From Bacillus thuringiensis (GTDB lineage Bacteria; Bacillota; Bacilli; Bacillales; Bacillaceae_G): DNA of 64,000 nucleotides. The DNA lies in NCBI RefSeq assembly GCF_001182785.1, contig NZ_CP012099.1, forward strand, positions 4,276,501 through 4,340,500, given 5' to 3'. Below the pieces are notes generated by a model. It searched no databases. It was given only the letters and a program-made list of their open reading frames with translations, and was not told the DNA's origin. Below, piece by piece: positions 30,527-39,244 of this stretch (its first letter is position 1; each line of letters starts with the position of its first letter). A program made the position numbers and the translations under genes.

Positions 30527-31786
30527 TTATGCAGATGTTTTTGTATCAAGTACAGTACCGTCTTGTAACACCAATTTTGGCGGCTCATTATCAGCTACTG
30601 TTTCTTTTGTAAGAATACACTTCTCGATATCTTTACGAGATGGAAGTTCGAACATTACATCAAGCATTAAGCCTTCAATAATAGAACGAAGTCCACGAGC
30701 ACCCGTTTTACGTTCAATTGCTTTTTTCGCAATTTCGATTAGTGCACCTTCTTCAAACTCTAACTCAACATCGTCAAGCTCCAATAGTTTTTGGAATTGC
30801 TTAACAAGTGCATTTTTCGGTTTCGTTAAAATATCAACAAGAGCATCTTCATCAAGTGGCTCTAGGTTCGCAATAACTGGAAGACGACCGATAAACTCTG
30901 GAATTAAACCAAATCTTAAAAGATCCTCTGGTAATACGTGAGATAAAACATGCTTCTCATTTACATCAGCATTTTTCTTCTCAGAACCAAATCCAATTAC
31001 TTTTTCACCAAGACGACGTTTAATAATCGGCTCAATGCCATCAAACGCTCCACCACAAATGAATAAGATGTTCGTTGTATCAATTTGAATAAACTCTTGG
31101 TGCGGATGCTTACGACCACCTTGAGGTGGAACGCTTGCTACAGTACCTTCTAAAATTTTCAGAAGTGCCTGCTGCACACCTTCACCAGATACATCACGTG
31201 TAATTGATGGATTTTCGGACTTACGTGCCACTTTATCAATCTCATCAATATAAATGATTCCTTTTTCCGCTTTCTCTACATCATAATCAGCTGCTTGAAT
31301 TAATTTTAGTAAGATATTTTCTACATCTTCCCCAACATATCCAGCTTCTGTTAAAGATGTTGCGTCCGCGATTGCAAATGGAACATTTAAAATACGCGCT
31401 AACGTTTGTGCCAGTAATGTTTTACCACTACCTGTTGGCCCGATAAGTGCGATATTACTCTTCGCTAATTCTACATCATCAATTTTGCTGTTAGAATTAA
31501 TGCGTTTGTAATGGTTATATACCGCTACCGCTAGTGCTTTTTTCGCGCTATCTTGCCCGATGACATACTCATCTAAGATTTCACGAATTTCTACCGGTTT
31601 CGGTACATCTTTGAATTCTACTTCTTCGTCCTTCGCAAGCTCCTCTTGTACAATTTCAGTACAAAGTTCGATACACTCGTCACAAATGTAAACACCTGGA
31701 CCTGCCACTAACTTTCGAACTTGCGTTTGTGTTTTACCACAGAAAGAACATTTTAATTGCCCTTTTTCATCATTAAATTTAAACAT
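30527..31786 (-). CDS. clpX: ATP-dependent Clp protease ATP-binding subunit ClpX
   Basis: A 419-residue unfoldase that feeds ClpP. The N-terminal C4 zinc finger has C13-x-x-C16 and C35-x-x-C38. The AAA+ domain has Walker A G-P-T-G-S-G-K-T and Walker [10 protein letters not shown], the ClpP-contacting I-G-F loop (V-I-G-F-G-S), and the pore loop G-Y-V-G-E-D. The ATG at 31786 follows AAGGGGTGTGAAA. An in-frame extension to 31861 has no support. Confidence 0.97.
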
Positions 31787-32013
31787 ATTTTCACACCCCT
31801 TACAAAGTGCTAACCTCTTGCCTTCGTATGTACACGATAAATGTATCGTATGTAAATACATATTATGTCACTACGTGGCGAGAAATACAAATAATATGAC
31901 TAGTTATGTACAAATAAAAAAATTTAAAACTTTTGAAATATGTATATTCGACTTGTAAAGGAACTTTTCCTTCTCCATCGAAAAGTTTTATAAATATATT
32001 TCTATATTTATAA

Positions 32014-32044
32014 AACAAGGCACGATTAAAATCGTGCCTTGTTA
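32014..32044 (-). terminator. Terminator after tig
   Basis: Perfect stem AACAAGGCACGATT / AATCGTGCCTTGTT with a tight AA loop, T-rich on the minus strand. Confidence 0.88.
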
Positions 32045-32049
32045 TTTTA

Positions 32050-33327
32050 TTATGCAGCGTTTTCTACTAAGAAGTCTACAGCTTTACGTACTTTAAGATC
32101 TTCAGCTAAAGCGTCTACGCTTCCAAGAGCTTGCTTGATAGCGTCTACTGGCATACCGTACATTTCAGCCATTTTTTCAACTTCTGCAGTTACTTCTTCT
32201 TCAGTAACTTCGATGTTTTCAGCTTCAATGATAGCTTCAAGAACAAGATTGATTCTTACACGTTTTTGTGCATCTTCTTTCATTTGCTCTTTTAATTTGT
32301 CAGCGTCAGTACCTGTGAATTGGTAGTAAAGCTCAAGGTTCATACCTTGTTGGCTTAAACGTTGCTCGAATTCACGAACCATACGATCTAACTCAGTGTT
32401 GATCATAGCTTCTGGAATTTCGATTTCAGCGTTAGCAGCAGCTAATTCTACTACTTCGTCACGTACTTTGTGCTCAGCTTCGTGCTTTTTGCCTTCTTCT
32501 AAGTTTGTGCGAAGTTTTGCTTTTAATTCATCAAGAGTTGCAACTTCTTCGTCAGCTTCTTTAGCGAACTCGTCGTTTAACTCAGGAAGTTCTTTTGTTT
32601 TGATTTCGTGAATTGTTACTTTGAATGTTGCTGGTTTGCCAGCTAATTCAGCAGCATGGTACTCTTCTGGGAATGATACTTCAACGTCTTTAGACTCACC
32701 AGATTTAAGACCGATTACTTGCTCTTCGAAACCTGGGATGAATGTACCAGAACCGATTGCTAGAGAGTAGTTTTCGCCTTTTCCGCCTTCAAATGCTTCG
32801 CCATCAACGAAACCTTCGAAGTCGATTACAGCTGTATCACCGTTTCCAACAGTTCCTTCTTCTTTAACAACTAGTTCAGCTTGACGCTCTTGTAAAGATT
32901 TTAATTCATTCTCTACATCTTCGTCAGTTACAGTTGTTTCAACTTTTTCTACTGCTAAACCTTTGTACTCACCTAATTTAACTTCAGGTTTCACTGTAAC
33001 TTTTGCAGTGAAGATAAGGTTAGTATTTTTTTCGAACTTCTCGATGTCGATTTCAGGATGATCAACTGGGAAGATACCAGCTTCTTCAATCGCTTCACCG
33101 TATGCTTTTGGTAAAATGATATCTAAAGCATCTTGGTATAAAGATTCAATACCAAAGCGTTGTTCGAATAATGGACGAGGCATTTTTCCTTTACGGAAAC
33201 CTGGTACGTTAATTGTTTTTACTACTTTTTTGAACGCAGCGTCGATAGAGTTGTTTACTTCTTTAGCATCAACTTCGATTGTTAAAACGCCAACGTTACC
33301 TTCTAATTTTTCCCATTTTGTAGACAT
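32050..33327 (-). CDS. tig: Trigger factor, ribosome-associated chaperone
   Basis: A 425-residue chaperone. The N-terminal ribosome-docking signature G-F-R-K-G-K-M-P is near residue 43. A central FKBP-type prolyl isomerase domain lies at about 160-245 ([11 protein letters not shown]), and the C-terminal helical substrate-binding domain follows. It is separated from clpX by a strong terminator. A promoter about 260 bases upstream implies a long leader. Confidence 0.97.
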   Translation of the reverse strand: MSTKWEKLEGNVGVLTIEVDAKEVNNSIDAAFKKVVKTINVPGFRKGKMPRPLFEQRFGIESLYQDALDIILPKAYGEAIEEAGIFPVDHPEIDIEKFEKNTNLIFTAKVTVKPEVKLGEYKGLAVEKVETTVTDEDVENELKSLQERQAELVVKEEGTVGNGDTAVIDFEGFVDGEAFEGGKGENYSLAIGSGTFIPGFEEQVIGLKSGESKDVEVSFPEEYHAAELAGKPATFKVTIHEIKTKELPELNDEFAKEADEEVATLDELKAKLRTNLEEGKKHEAEHKVRDEVVELAAANAEIEIPEAMINTELDRMVREFEQRLSQQGMNLELYYQFTGTDADKLKEQMKEDAQKRVRINLVLEAIIEAENIEVTEEEVTAEVEKMAEMYGMPVDAIKQALGSVDALAEDLKVRKAVDFLVENAA

Positions 33328-33584
33328 TTATTCTTTCCCTCCAACTATAATAATGTATGCACATACCTCTATAGATTAAGATCTTCATTATCTCTTTTTT
33401 GAAATAACAAATACACAAATAATCCTCTAGCAAAAGCTTTCAGATATAATGTTCCAATCTACTAATTGCCCAGAAGACAACTACGGTATATTTTGTTCGA
33501 GAATAATATGAAACATATTAAGTAAGAGAATTACACTTCTCTTCTCTTACAAACAGGCAGATTTCTGCCTTTTGCAACCCTTAC
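33328..33584 (-). other. Long untranslated leader of tig
   Basis: Roughly 250 bases lie between the predicted tig transcription start and its ATG, with no gene. The leader carries a hairpin AGGCAGA-TT-TCTGCCT (about 33555-33570) near its 5' end and the complementary pair AAGAGAAG / CTTCTCTT. A role in mRNA stability or control is possible but untested. Confidence 0.45.
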
Positions 33585-33612
33585 ATTATAACATAGAATA
33601 TGCTCGTTTCAA
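33585..33612 (-). promoter_or_regulatory. SigmaA-type promoter upstream of tig
   Basis: TTGAAA (33607-33612), 16-base spacer and a perfect TATAAT (33585-33590) on the minus strand. Confidence 0.7.
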
Positions 33613-33636
33613 GAACTGAACGATTCTTTTTCATAA

Positions 33637-34635
33637 TTATACGGGCAAATATCCTTCTCTTTCAACACGTAATAACCATTGATAGGCAATATGAAACTCT
33701 TCCAATTCGATATTATATGCTGCCATAAGCTCTTCTTCATCTATAGCCAATCCGAAACGCTTTCTTCCAATTCTCTCTAAAACAGCTGACCAAATCTCTT
33801 CTTTATCCATTAATAGAGCGAATGGGAAAATGCTAATTTGCAACTCTTTCCAATATGTAACCATTGCTTCAAATATATCGGGATAATTTTGCTCTAATCG
33901 GCTTGATAATTTATGTATAATGTTATTGGATTGCTCCTCATTATGACCTGTAAATGCTGGAATCACCTTAATCGTATTTCCAAACTTTTCTACCTCTATT
34001 TCTTCTTCTACCTGACTTTCTATCATTTTATACAAAATAGAAGTTTTCAAATAGGGGTGCTGCTCTTCGTCTATTAAAAATTTCTTTAAAACAGGTAATG
34101 CAAGATCTAAGTCTTTTAACGAAAGTCGCTGAATCGCTCTTAGCTTCTGTCCAAAGTTTTCTCCAAAAATTTCATTAGTAAACTCTTCCAATTCAAAATT
34201 TGAATCCACTAGCGATGCGTCTCCCTCATTTAGCATACCTTCTGCAAATAAAGCAAGCTGCGCTAATTTTTCCTTTTGATCAGGCATTATATCTTTCGTT
34301 TGTAAAACCTTTTCAACAGTTTCAATAACACCTTCATAATCATTTGTTTGAACTAAAATAGTTACGTACGTTTCAAGAATATCACCAAATAAGACAACTC
34401 CTGTTTTAAGCAACTGTTCACATTTGTCTTTCGCTTCTTCCATACGTTTTAATTCGAGTAAACAAATAACTGAAGCTAATTCCGTTTGTTCCGTTTCCGC
34501 ATTATACTGACGTAATATTTCAAAGCAACGCAATGCATCTTCGAATTCCCGCTCTTTCAGCGCTAAAAAACCTTCATCAATATAGCGCTCTGATAGTTGC
34601 GGAAACAATACGACCGTATTTTCTTTTTTATCCAT
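33637..34635 (-). CDS. ysoA: TPR-repeat protein YsoA
   Basis: A 332-residue soluble protein. The first half is helical with two to three tetratricopeptide-like units (A-L-K-E-R-E-F-E-D-A-L-R-C-F-E-I-L near residue 24, then R-M-E-E-A-K-D-K-C-E-Q-L-L). It is the positional counterpart of ysoA next to tig in B. subtilis. No catalytic motif is seen. It probably serves as a protein-interaction scaffold; the function is unknown. Confidence 0.8.
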   Translation of the reverse strand: MDKKENTVVLFPQLSERYIDEGFLALKEREFEDALRCFEILRQYNAETEQTELASVICLLELKRMEEAKDKCEQLLKTGVVLFGDILETYVTILVQTNDYEGVIETVEKVLQTKDIMPDQKEKLAQLALFAEGMLNEGDASLVDSNFELEEFTNEIFGENFGQKLRAIQRLSLKDLDLALPVLKKFLIDEEQHPYLKTSILYKMIESQVEEEIEVEKFGNTIKVIPAFTGHNEEQSNNIIHKLSSRLEQNYPDIFEAMVTYWKELQISIFPFALLMDKEEIWSAVLERIGRKRFGLAIDEEELMAAYNIELEEFHIAYQWLLRVEREGYLPV

Positions 34636-34797
34636 ACGTCCGCCTCTTTTTCTTGATTTTAATTATGTTCAAAGTAAATATATCAAATGCGTAATGAGAA
34701 CACAACATCCCTAAACTATTTGTTTGAAATATGAAAATATTTAATTTTTACATTCCAATACGAATAAATTTCTACTAAAAATTAAAATTGTACAAAT

Positions 34798-34828
34798 AAA
34801 AATCCCCAGCAACAAGCGCAGAGGATTC
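34798..34828 (-). terminator. Possible terminator after the 82-residue membrane protein gene
   Basis: Weak, imperfect stem AATCCTCTGC...GCTGGGGATT followed on the minus strand by TTTTATTTG. Confidence 0.4.
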
Positions 34829-34832
34829 ATCA

Positions 34833-35081
34833 TTAATGGAAAGTTTTTATAATTGTGGGGTATATTACAAGGGTAATAATTTGGAGAACAATAATTGCCA
34901 TAACAATCATGCTAAAATAGAAGATTGGTTTACTTCGCTTCATTAAAAACATAATAATAAGCATCGTACAAGCAAACAAACTTAAGAAGAACAAACTTGT
35001 TGTCGAACTAAGTATACCACTTGGGACAAAGAACAATAACACTACACTACAAGTACCTATAATTCCAAATAACCATTCCAT
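34833..35081 (-). CDS. Small membrane protein, unknown function
   Basis: An 82-residue, very hydrophobic protein with probably three transmembrane segments (about residues 2-20, 26-46 and 52-76) and a short basic loop M-K-R-S-K. The ATG at 35081 has a weak GGGA-type RBS. It lies 39 bases after a 34-residue membrane protein gene on the same strand, so the two may be co-transcribed. I recognise no family. Confidence 0.55.
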   Translation of the reverse strand: MEWLFGIIGTCSVVLLFFVPSGILSSTTSLFFLSLFACTMLIIMFLMKRSKPIFYFSMIVMAIIVLQIITLVIYPTIIKTFH

Positions 35082-35120
35082 TCATTCACTCATTCCCTTT
35101 CCCTCTCATAGCTGTTTTCT

Positions 35121-35225
35121 CTAAGCGATCAAATGTTTCACAACATCAACTACATACGTTAATTTCTCATACGCTACAAATCCAAAAGCAACCGTTAAGC
35201 CCGTTACAACTAATCCTTTCATCAT
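35121..35225 (-). CDS. 34-residue hydrophobic small protein
   Basis: An open frame too short for ordinary gene finding. It begins MMKGLVVTGLTVAFG and ends VVKHLIA. One hydrophobic helix spans most of residues 4-18, and an amphipathic tail follows. The support is an excellent RBS (GAGGAGGAAGAA directly before ATGATG), a clean stop, and a same-strand neighbour 39 bases downstream that also encodes a small membrane protein. Function unknown. An in-frame second ATG at 35222 is the alternative start. Confidence 0.65.
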   Translation of the reverse strand: MMKGLVVTGLTVAFGFVAYEKLTYVVDVVKHLIA

Positions 35226-35342
35226 TTCTTCCTCCTCGTTTTATCGTTGTTATCTTCATTATAAAAGATTAGCAGTTTCTTACCATCGAACTACCTTACA
35301 GTTACCTTACAGAATTGTAAGATTTCAAAAAGAGATTTAAAA

Positions 35343-35370
35343 ACACCTCATATCGCTTGAGGTGCTTTCA
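35343..35370 (-). terminator. Terminator-like hairpin upstream of the small membrane genes
   Basis: Stem GCACCTCA / TGAGGTGT with a 7-base loop followed on the minus strand by TTTTTAAA. No intact gene precedes it on that strand; it follows the remnant open frame at 35413. Confidence 0.7.
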
Positions 35371-35412
35371 CGGAATTCCTCTATAATCACTTGTAAAATT
35401 AACTTTTTTCTC

Positions 35413-35550
35413 TTAGTTATTTTTCGGCGAATCGATTCTTAAACTAATAGATTTACTAAATAATTTAGGATCAAAATAATTATTCATTACTTTTCTTAAC
35501 TTACCTTCAGATATTTTCGTATTACAAGAAAACAAAGGATGAAAATCATG
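35413..35550 (-). pseudogene. Possible gene remnant (45-codon open frame without start)
   Basis: On the minus strand an open frame reading ...GKLRKVMNNYFDPKLF... ends in TAA at 35413 and is followed about 45 bases later by a terminator. It has no initiation codon with an RBS and overlaps the upstream region of yvbH. Its composition is protein-like, so it may be the 3' tail of a deleted gene. This is a weak call. Confidence 0.25.
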
Positions 35551-35600
35551 TTAATATATTTTTGTACAATTAAGAATTTAATTTACAAGGGGGATTATAT

Positions 35601-36215
35601 ATGTTTAAAAAAATGGCGGCAGATGTATTAGGACTAAGCGATGTAGGTTCTGTCATTACACCTAAAGACTATGATAAGGTCGATGCTGATGATTATGTGA
35701 TGCATGAAGATGGGGAGAAAATTTATTTTCTAATTAAATCGAAATCAGATGAATATTGCTTTACAAACAAAGGGTTAATTCACTTAGACGGTACAAGCGC
35801 AACAAGCAAAAAACGTACACTGCGCCGCTATAGCTATAGTAAATATCAAATTAAAAACGTAGCACTTGAAACTGCAGGAACGATTGATTTAGATGTAGAA
35901 ATTAAGTTTCAAATGGGCGATGAGCATTACTCAATTGATGTTCATAAAAAACATATTGAAGAATTAAAAGATTTATATAAAGCTTTACTTAAAATCGAAG
36001 AAATTTCATACGACAACGACATTACATTACAATATGCACATAAAAGTTTAGATATGGCATCTAATGCTTTTAGCCGTATTTCAAATGCACAAGTAAACTT
36101 AGCAGAACAATTTAAAGAGATGAATGAGATCGCCTTTAACTGGCTTGTTGATACGAAGAAACAATATAATGTGAAAGATTATGGTTTTGTATTTGAGAAG
36201 TTTATTAATAACTAA
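35601..36215 (+). CDS. yvbH: YvbH-like bacterial PH-domain protein
   Basis: A 204-residue cytosolic protein of the YvbH type. The N-terminal bacterial pleckstrin-homology-like domain covers about residues 10-125, and a short helical oligomerisation extension covers about 140-200. No signal peptide or catalytic motif is seen. The RBS AAGGGGG lies 8 bases before the ATG. It ends at the duplicated tRNA-Arg 3' end, whose hairpin can act as its terminator. Function unknown. Confidence 0.8.
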   Translation: MFKKMAADVLGLSDVGSVITPKDYDKVDADDYVMHEDGEKIYFLIKSKSDEYCFTNKGLIHLDGTSATSKKRTLRRYSYSKYQIKNVALETAGTIDLDVEIKFQMGDEHYSIDVHKKHIEELKDLYKALLKIEEISYDNDITLQYAHKSLDMASNAFSRISNAQVNLAEQFKEMNEIAFNWLVDTKKQYNVKDYGFVFEKFINN

Positions 36216-36283
36216 ACAAAAAACCTTGTTATCAACAAGATAACAAGGTTTTCTTACCGTCCCAGGAGAGATTCGAACTCCCG
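36214..36283. repeat. Duplicated 3' end of tRNA-Arg plus terminator (att-like copy 1)
   Basis: About 70 bases nearly identical to 36937-37005: the hairpin AACCTTGTTATC / GATAACAAGGTT followed by the tRNA-Arg 3' acceptor and T-arm (ending GAACTCCCG). Differences are one inserted base in the loop and two substitutions near the tRNA 3' end. The copy ends abruptly inside the T-arm, as expected for a displaced attachment site. Confidence 0.85.
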
Positions 36284-36300
36284 CTCCGCCCATTTCCGTA

Positions 36301-36501
36301 CTATTTTATATATTTTGATCGCAGTCTTAATATATCTTCTCCTTCGCGAATGCCTGCTGATCCCTTCCTCACATTTTTTACAACAGTCCAATTCGGGTTA
36401 GTTTCATCACCGATGTTCTGTACTGTAAAGTTGCCGTCACCATATTTCCGTTGACCTTCTGCCAATTTCTCCGTTAAATTATTCTCGTTTGATCTCGCCA
36501 T
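36301..36501 (-). CDS. Small protein in the tRNA-bounded remnant, unknown function
   Basis: A 66-residue hydrophilic, lysine- and glutamate-rich protein starting MARSNENNLTEKLAEGQRKY. GGGAG lies about 10 bases before the ATG. An in-frame TTG at 36546 would lengthen it by 15 residues. It lies within the segment flanked by the tRNA-Arg duplication, so it is likely cargo of a decayed integrated element. I recognise no family. Confidence 0.5.
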   Translation of the reverse strand: MARSNENNLTEKLAEGQRKYGDGNFTVQNIGDETNPNWTVVKNVRKGSAGIREGEDILRLRSKYIK

Positions 36502-36533
36502 CTTTGCGCCATCTCCCTTTTTATACAACCTTC

Positions 36534-36740
36534 TTAAACTGTCCAATCAATCACACGTCCAGTCAATTGGAGATCCTCGCTTTCCACTTCGGTTAATTGT
36601 AACACACCGTCGGAGATAAGTTCCGATAACTGCTGTTCAATCGTACTAGAATGGTAAAAACTTTTATAACATTGTAAGTGAACAATTAGGAGAATCTGGA
36701 TGTTGATTTGAGTTCCACCATAAGCCTATTGATTCTTTAA
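36534..36740 (-). pseudogene. Frameshifted gene remnant in the tRNA-bounded segment
   Basis: Two overlapping minus-strand frames look like parts of one protein: an upstream piece containing GLWWNSNQHPDSPN that stops at 36664, and a downstream piece containing STIEQQLSELISDGVLQLTE that stops at 36534. Neither has a credible start. A single-base shift near 36665 would join them. The 66-residue gene follows directly. The family is unknown. Confidence 0.4.
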
Positions 36741-36762
36741 ATTAAATATGAGGAACAGGGCG

Positions 36763-36821
36763 CATAAAGTGAAACTTTAATCAGCCCTCACCAATCGGGC
36801 TGCCCGCTAATGCGGGATAAA
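36763..36821 (+). repeat. Dispersed B. cereus-group repeat, copy B (short form)
   Basis: Begins ATAAAGTGAAACTTTAATCA and ends GCCCGCTAATGCGGGATAAA; the central part of copy A is missing. It lies inside the tRNA-bounded remnant. Confidence 0.75.
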
Positions 36822-36936
36822 CAGCGCTCTTTTTATTTAAGAAAAAGAAGTACATATGCAACTGCTTAATATCGAAAGAAAGGTCGCAGATATTAAGAAT
36901 GAACTACACTTATAACCCAAACATCAATTTTTAGAC

Positions 36937-37005
36937 AAACAAAAAACCTTGTTATCAAAAGATAACAAGGTTTTGTTAGCGTCCCAGGAGAGATTCGAAC
37001 TCCCG
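36937..37005. repeat. tRNA-Arg 3' end and terminator (att-like copy 2)
   Basis: The copy that belongs to the intact tRNA-Arg gene. It pairs with 36214-36283 to bracket about 650 bases of remnant DNA. The hairpin at about 36945-36974 is also the terminator of the tRNA-Gly/tRNA-Arg transcript. Confidence 0.85.
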
Positions 37006-37053
37006 ACCGTACGCTTAGAAGGCGTATGCTCTATCCGGCTGAGCTACTGGGAC
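36980..37053 (-). tRNA. tRNA-Arg (anticodon TCT)
   Basis: A 74-base cloverleaf: acceptor GTCCCAG / CTGGGAC, D-arm GCTC...GAGC, anticodon stem TACGC / GCGTA with loop CTTCTAA, T-arm GGGAG-TTCGAAT-CTCTC. The 3' CCA is not encoded. Its 3' half is duplicated at 36257-36283. Confidence 0.95.
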
Positions 37054-37054
37054 A

Positions 37055-37128
37055 TGGAGCGGGTGAAGAGAATCGAACTCTCGACCAGAGCTTGGAAGGC
37101 TCTTGTTTTACCACTAAACTACACCCGC
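37055..37128 (-). tRNA. tRNA-Gly (anticodon TCC)
   Basis: Cloverleaf with acceptor GCGGGTG / CACCCGC, discriminator T, and an encoded CCA (74 bases with CCA). The anticodon loop is CTTCCAA on an AGAGC / GCTCT stem. It lies 1 base upstream of tRNA-Arg on the same strand. Confidence 0.95.
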
Positions 37129-37220
37129 ATATGTTATTTTATTTTCTCTTCGTTAGCGCCGTTGCCCTATCGACAATATTTATTATATGTATAACCACAC
37201 ATAAAGTCAACACCTTTTTT

Positions 37221-37250
37221 AAAAGAGGATAATTTTTCTTATCCTCTTTT
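37221..37250 (-). terminator. Terminator overlapping the end of ysnB
   Basis: Stem AAAAGAGGATAA / TTATCCTCTTTT with a short T loop and T run. It covers the last codons of ysnB. Confidence 0.8.
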
Positions 37251-37745
37251 AAAAACTGCTTGTTCAACTAGCTGTCCGTCTAGTGTTTCAAAACGAACTT
37301 CCATTTGATTTTCATCCATTTCTAATAAAGCAAATGTCTTCTCTACACGCTGACGTGGTAATAAAATACTGCCTGGATTAATAAATAAAACGCCGTCGAT
37401 TAATTCCGCACCTAATACGTGAGAATGTCCGAAGCATGCAACTTGCGCTCCCACTTCTTCAGCATGGTACGCTAGCGTTTGTAATGTCATTTTCACATTA
37501 TGACGATGTCCATGCGCAACTAAGAAGCGAATTCCATCTACATCAGTTACAATTTCATCTTGAAAGTTAGTATAATCACAGTTTCCTTTTACAACATGGA
37601 AACCTTGCAGTTCTTCATGAGCAGGCGTTAGCTCTGAATCACCGCAATGAATCATGATGTCTACTTCCCCTTCATATTTCTCTTTCAACTGCTGTAATTC
37701 CTTCACAGAGCTATGACTATCGCTTACGATTAAAGCTTTCATCAT
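37239..37745 (-). CDS. ysnB: YfcE/YsnB-type metallophosphoesterase
   Basis: A 168-residue calcineurin-like phosphoesterase. Metal-ligand motifs D-S-H-S (residues 8-11), H-C-G-D-S near 34, G-N-C-D near 55, G-H-R-H near 80 and G-H-S-H near 107 are all present, so the enzyme should be active. The physiological substrate is unknown. It follows rdgB by 10 bases in the racE-gerM-rph-rdgB-ysnB cluster. Confidence 0.92.
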   Translation of the reverse strand: MMKALIVSDSHSSVKELQQLKEKYEGEVDIMIHCGDSELTPAHEELQGFHVVKGNCDYTNFQDEIVTDVDGIRFLVAHGHRHNVKMTLQTLAYHAEEVGAQVACFGHSHVLGAELIDGVLFINPGSILLPRQRVEKTFALLEMDENQMEVRFETLDGQLVEQAVFKRG

Positions 37746-37755
37746 TCTCTCTCCC

Positions 37756-38364
37756 TTATTCTCCTAAAAACCATTCCGGGATTTTTTCTTCTAACTTACG
37801 AAGAGCGCGGCCACGGTGGCTAATAGCATTTTTCTCATCTGAACTTAATTCCGCCATTGCTTTTTTGTATTCTTCCACATAAAAGATCGGATCGTATCCA
37901 AAACCATTTTCTCCTCGGCGTTGTTCTAAAATAAATCCTTCACATGTCCCATTTACAATGACAGGCTTTTTATCACCTTCAGGGAAAGCAACTGCTAATG
38001 CACAATAGAAACGCGCTTTACGCTTTTCAAAGTCCACACCATTTAATTCTTGTAACACTTTATCGATATTTGCTTGATCATTTTTCGGTTCACCAGCAAA
38101 ACGCGCTGAATACACTCCTGGTTTTCCATTTAAAGCATCTACAATAAGACCCGAATCATCCGCAATTACGATAGAATTCAACTGTCTACTCAAACTATCC
38201 GCTTTTAAGATCGCATTTTCTTCAAATGTTTCACCAGTTTCTTCGACTTCTTCAATATGAGGAAAATCGTGTAATGATTTCACTTCTAAATCAAATCGCT
38301 CAAATAACTCAGCAAACTCACGTACTTTTCCCATATTTTTTGTCGCTACAACAACTTGTTTCAT
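37756..38364 (-). CDS. rdgB: dITP/XTP pyrophosphatase (non-canonical purine NTPase)
   Basis: A 202-residue Ham1/RdgB-family enzyme that removes dITP and XTP. The signature V-V-A-T-K-N-x-G-K is at the N-terminus, D-D-S-G-L-x-V-D-A-L near 70, and S-H-R-G-R-A near the C-terminus. The ATG at 38364 has GAGGTGGAAAG upstream; the in-frame GTG at 38373 lies in that RBS. It is the counterpart of B. subtilis ysnA and follows rph by 11 bases. Confidence 0.95.
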   Translation of the reverse strand: MKQVVVATKNMGKVREFAELFERFDLEVKSLHDFPHIEEVEETGETFEENAILKADSLSRQLNSIVIADDSGLIVDALNGKPGVYSARFAGEPKNDQANIDKVLQELNGVDFEKRKARFYCALAVAFPEGDKKPVIVNGTCEGFILEQRRGENGFGYDPIFYVEEYKKAMAELSSDEKNAISHRGRALRKLEEKIPEWFLGE

Positions 38365-38375
38365 ACTTTCCACCT

Positions 38376-39113
38376 CTACTCTATATGAGATACGATGTTA
38401 CCTAAAGCTTCTTTTTGCATATCAATCAGTTGGAAAATACCTTTTTCCGCAGCATCAAGTAGTTCATTTAACTGCGCTCTACTAAACGTCGCTTCTTCTC
38501 CAGTTCCTTGCACTTCAACAAATTGGCCTTTTCCAGTCATAATTACGTTCATATCAACGTCTGCTTTAGAATCTTCTGCATAGTTTAAATCTAAAACAAC
38601 ACCTTGCTCTTCAACAATTCCTACTGACGTTGCTGCTAAATAATCTTTTACTGGAATTTTAGATACTTTTTCTGCTTGTAATAATTTCTCGAAAGCTAAT
38701 ACCATCGCTACATATGCACCTGTAATAGACGCTGTTCTCGTTCCACCATCTGCTTGGATAACATCACAGTCAATCCAAACTGTTCTCTCGCCAAGCGCTT
38801 CTAAATCAACTACCGCACGTAATGCTCGTCCAATTAGACGTTGAATTTCCATTGTACGTCCTGTTACTTTCCCTTTGCTTGACTCCCTAATTGTACGTTG
38901 TTCTGTTGCACGCGGAATCATCGCGTATTCAGCTGTTACCCATCCTTTTCCTTCTCCACGCATAAACGGTGGTACACGCTCTTCAATTGTTGCTGAGCAA
39001 ATCACCTTTGTATCCCCAACTTCAATTAATACAGATCCCTCTGGATGTTTTAAATAATTCGTATGAATATGTATATGGCGTAATTCTGTTTTCTCTCTAC
39101 CATCTACTCGCAT
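38376..39113 (-). CDS. rph: Ribonuclease PH
   Basis: A 245-residue phosphorolytic 3'-5' exoribonuclease that trims tRNA 3' ends. The phosphate-binding R-x-R segment and the signature [14 protein letters not shown] are intact. The length is normal. It is preceded by gerM and a terminator, so it has its own promoter or is read through. Confidence 0.97.
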   Translation of the reverse strand: MRVDGREKTELRHIHIHTNYLKHPEGSVLIEVGDTKVICSATIEERVPPFMRGEGKGWVTAEYAMIPRATEQRTIRESSKGKVTGRTMEIQRLIGRALRAVVDLEALGERTVWIDCDVIQADGGTRTASITGAYVAMVLAFEKLLQAEKVSKIPVKDYLAATSVGIVEEQGVVLDLNYAEDSKADVDMNVIMTGKGQFVEVQGTGEEATFSRAQLNELLDAAEKGIFQLIDMQKEALGNIVSHIE

Positions 39114-39183
39114 AAAAATAACCTCCTCTTAATTACTACTCGTTAGTATAGCCAAATTTAAATGTATGATATGTATACAATAA

Positions 39184-39217
39184 AAGAAGGAGAACCCAAA
39201 AAGCAATTCTCCTTTCT
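39184..39217 (-). terminator. Terminator after gerM
   Basis: Stem AGAAGGAGAA / TTCTCCTTCT (minus-strand order: AAGGAGAA then TTCTCCTT) with a 12-base loop, followed by TTTTATTG. Confidence 0.75.
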
Positions 39218-39244
39218 TACTTAAGTATATCAAATTATTCAAGA

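Noticed and set aside
36949..37232. Plus-strand frames through the tRNA-Arg and tRNA-Gly genes, with peptides such as ERFELPTVRLEG and RIELSTRAWKALV
   Set aside because: These are the well-known false translations of tRNA genes; the cloverleafs on the minus strand explain the sequence completely.
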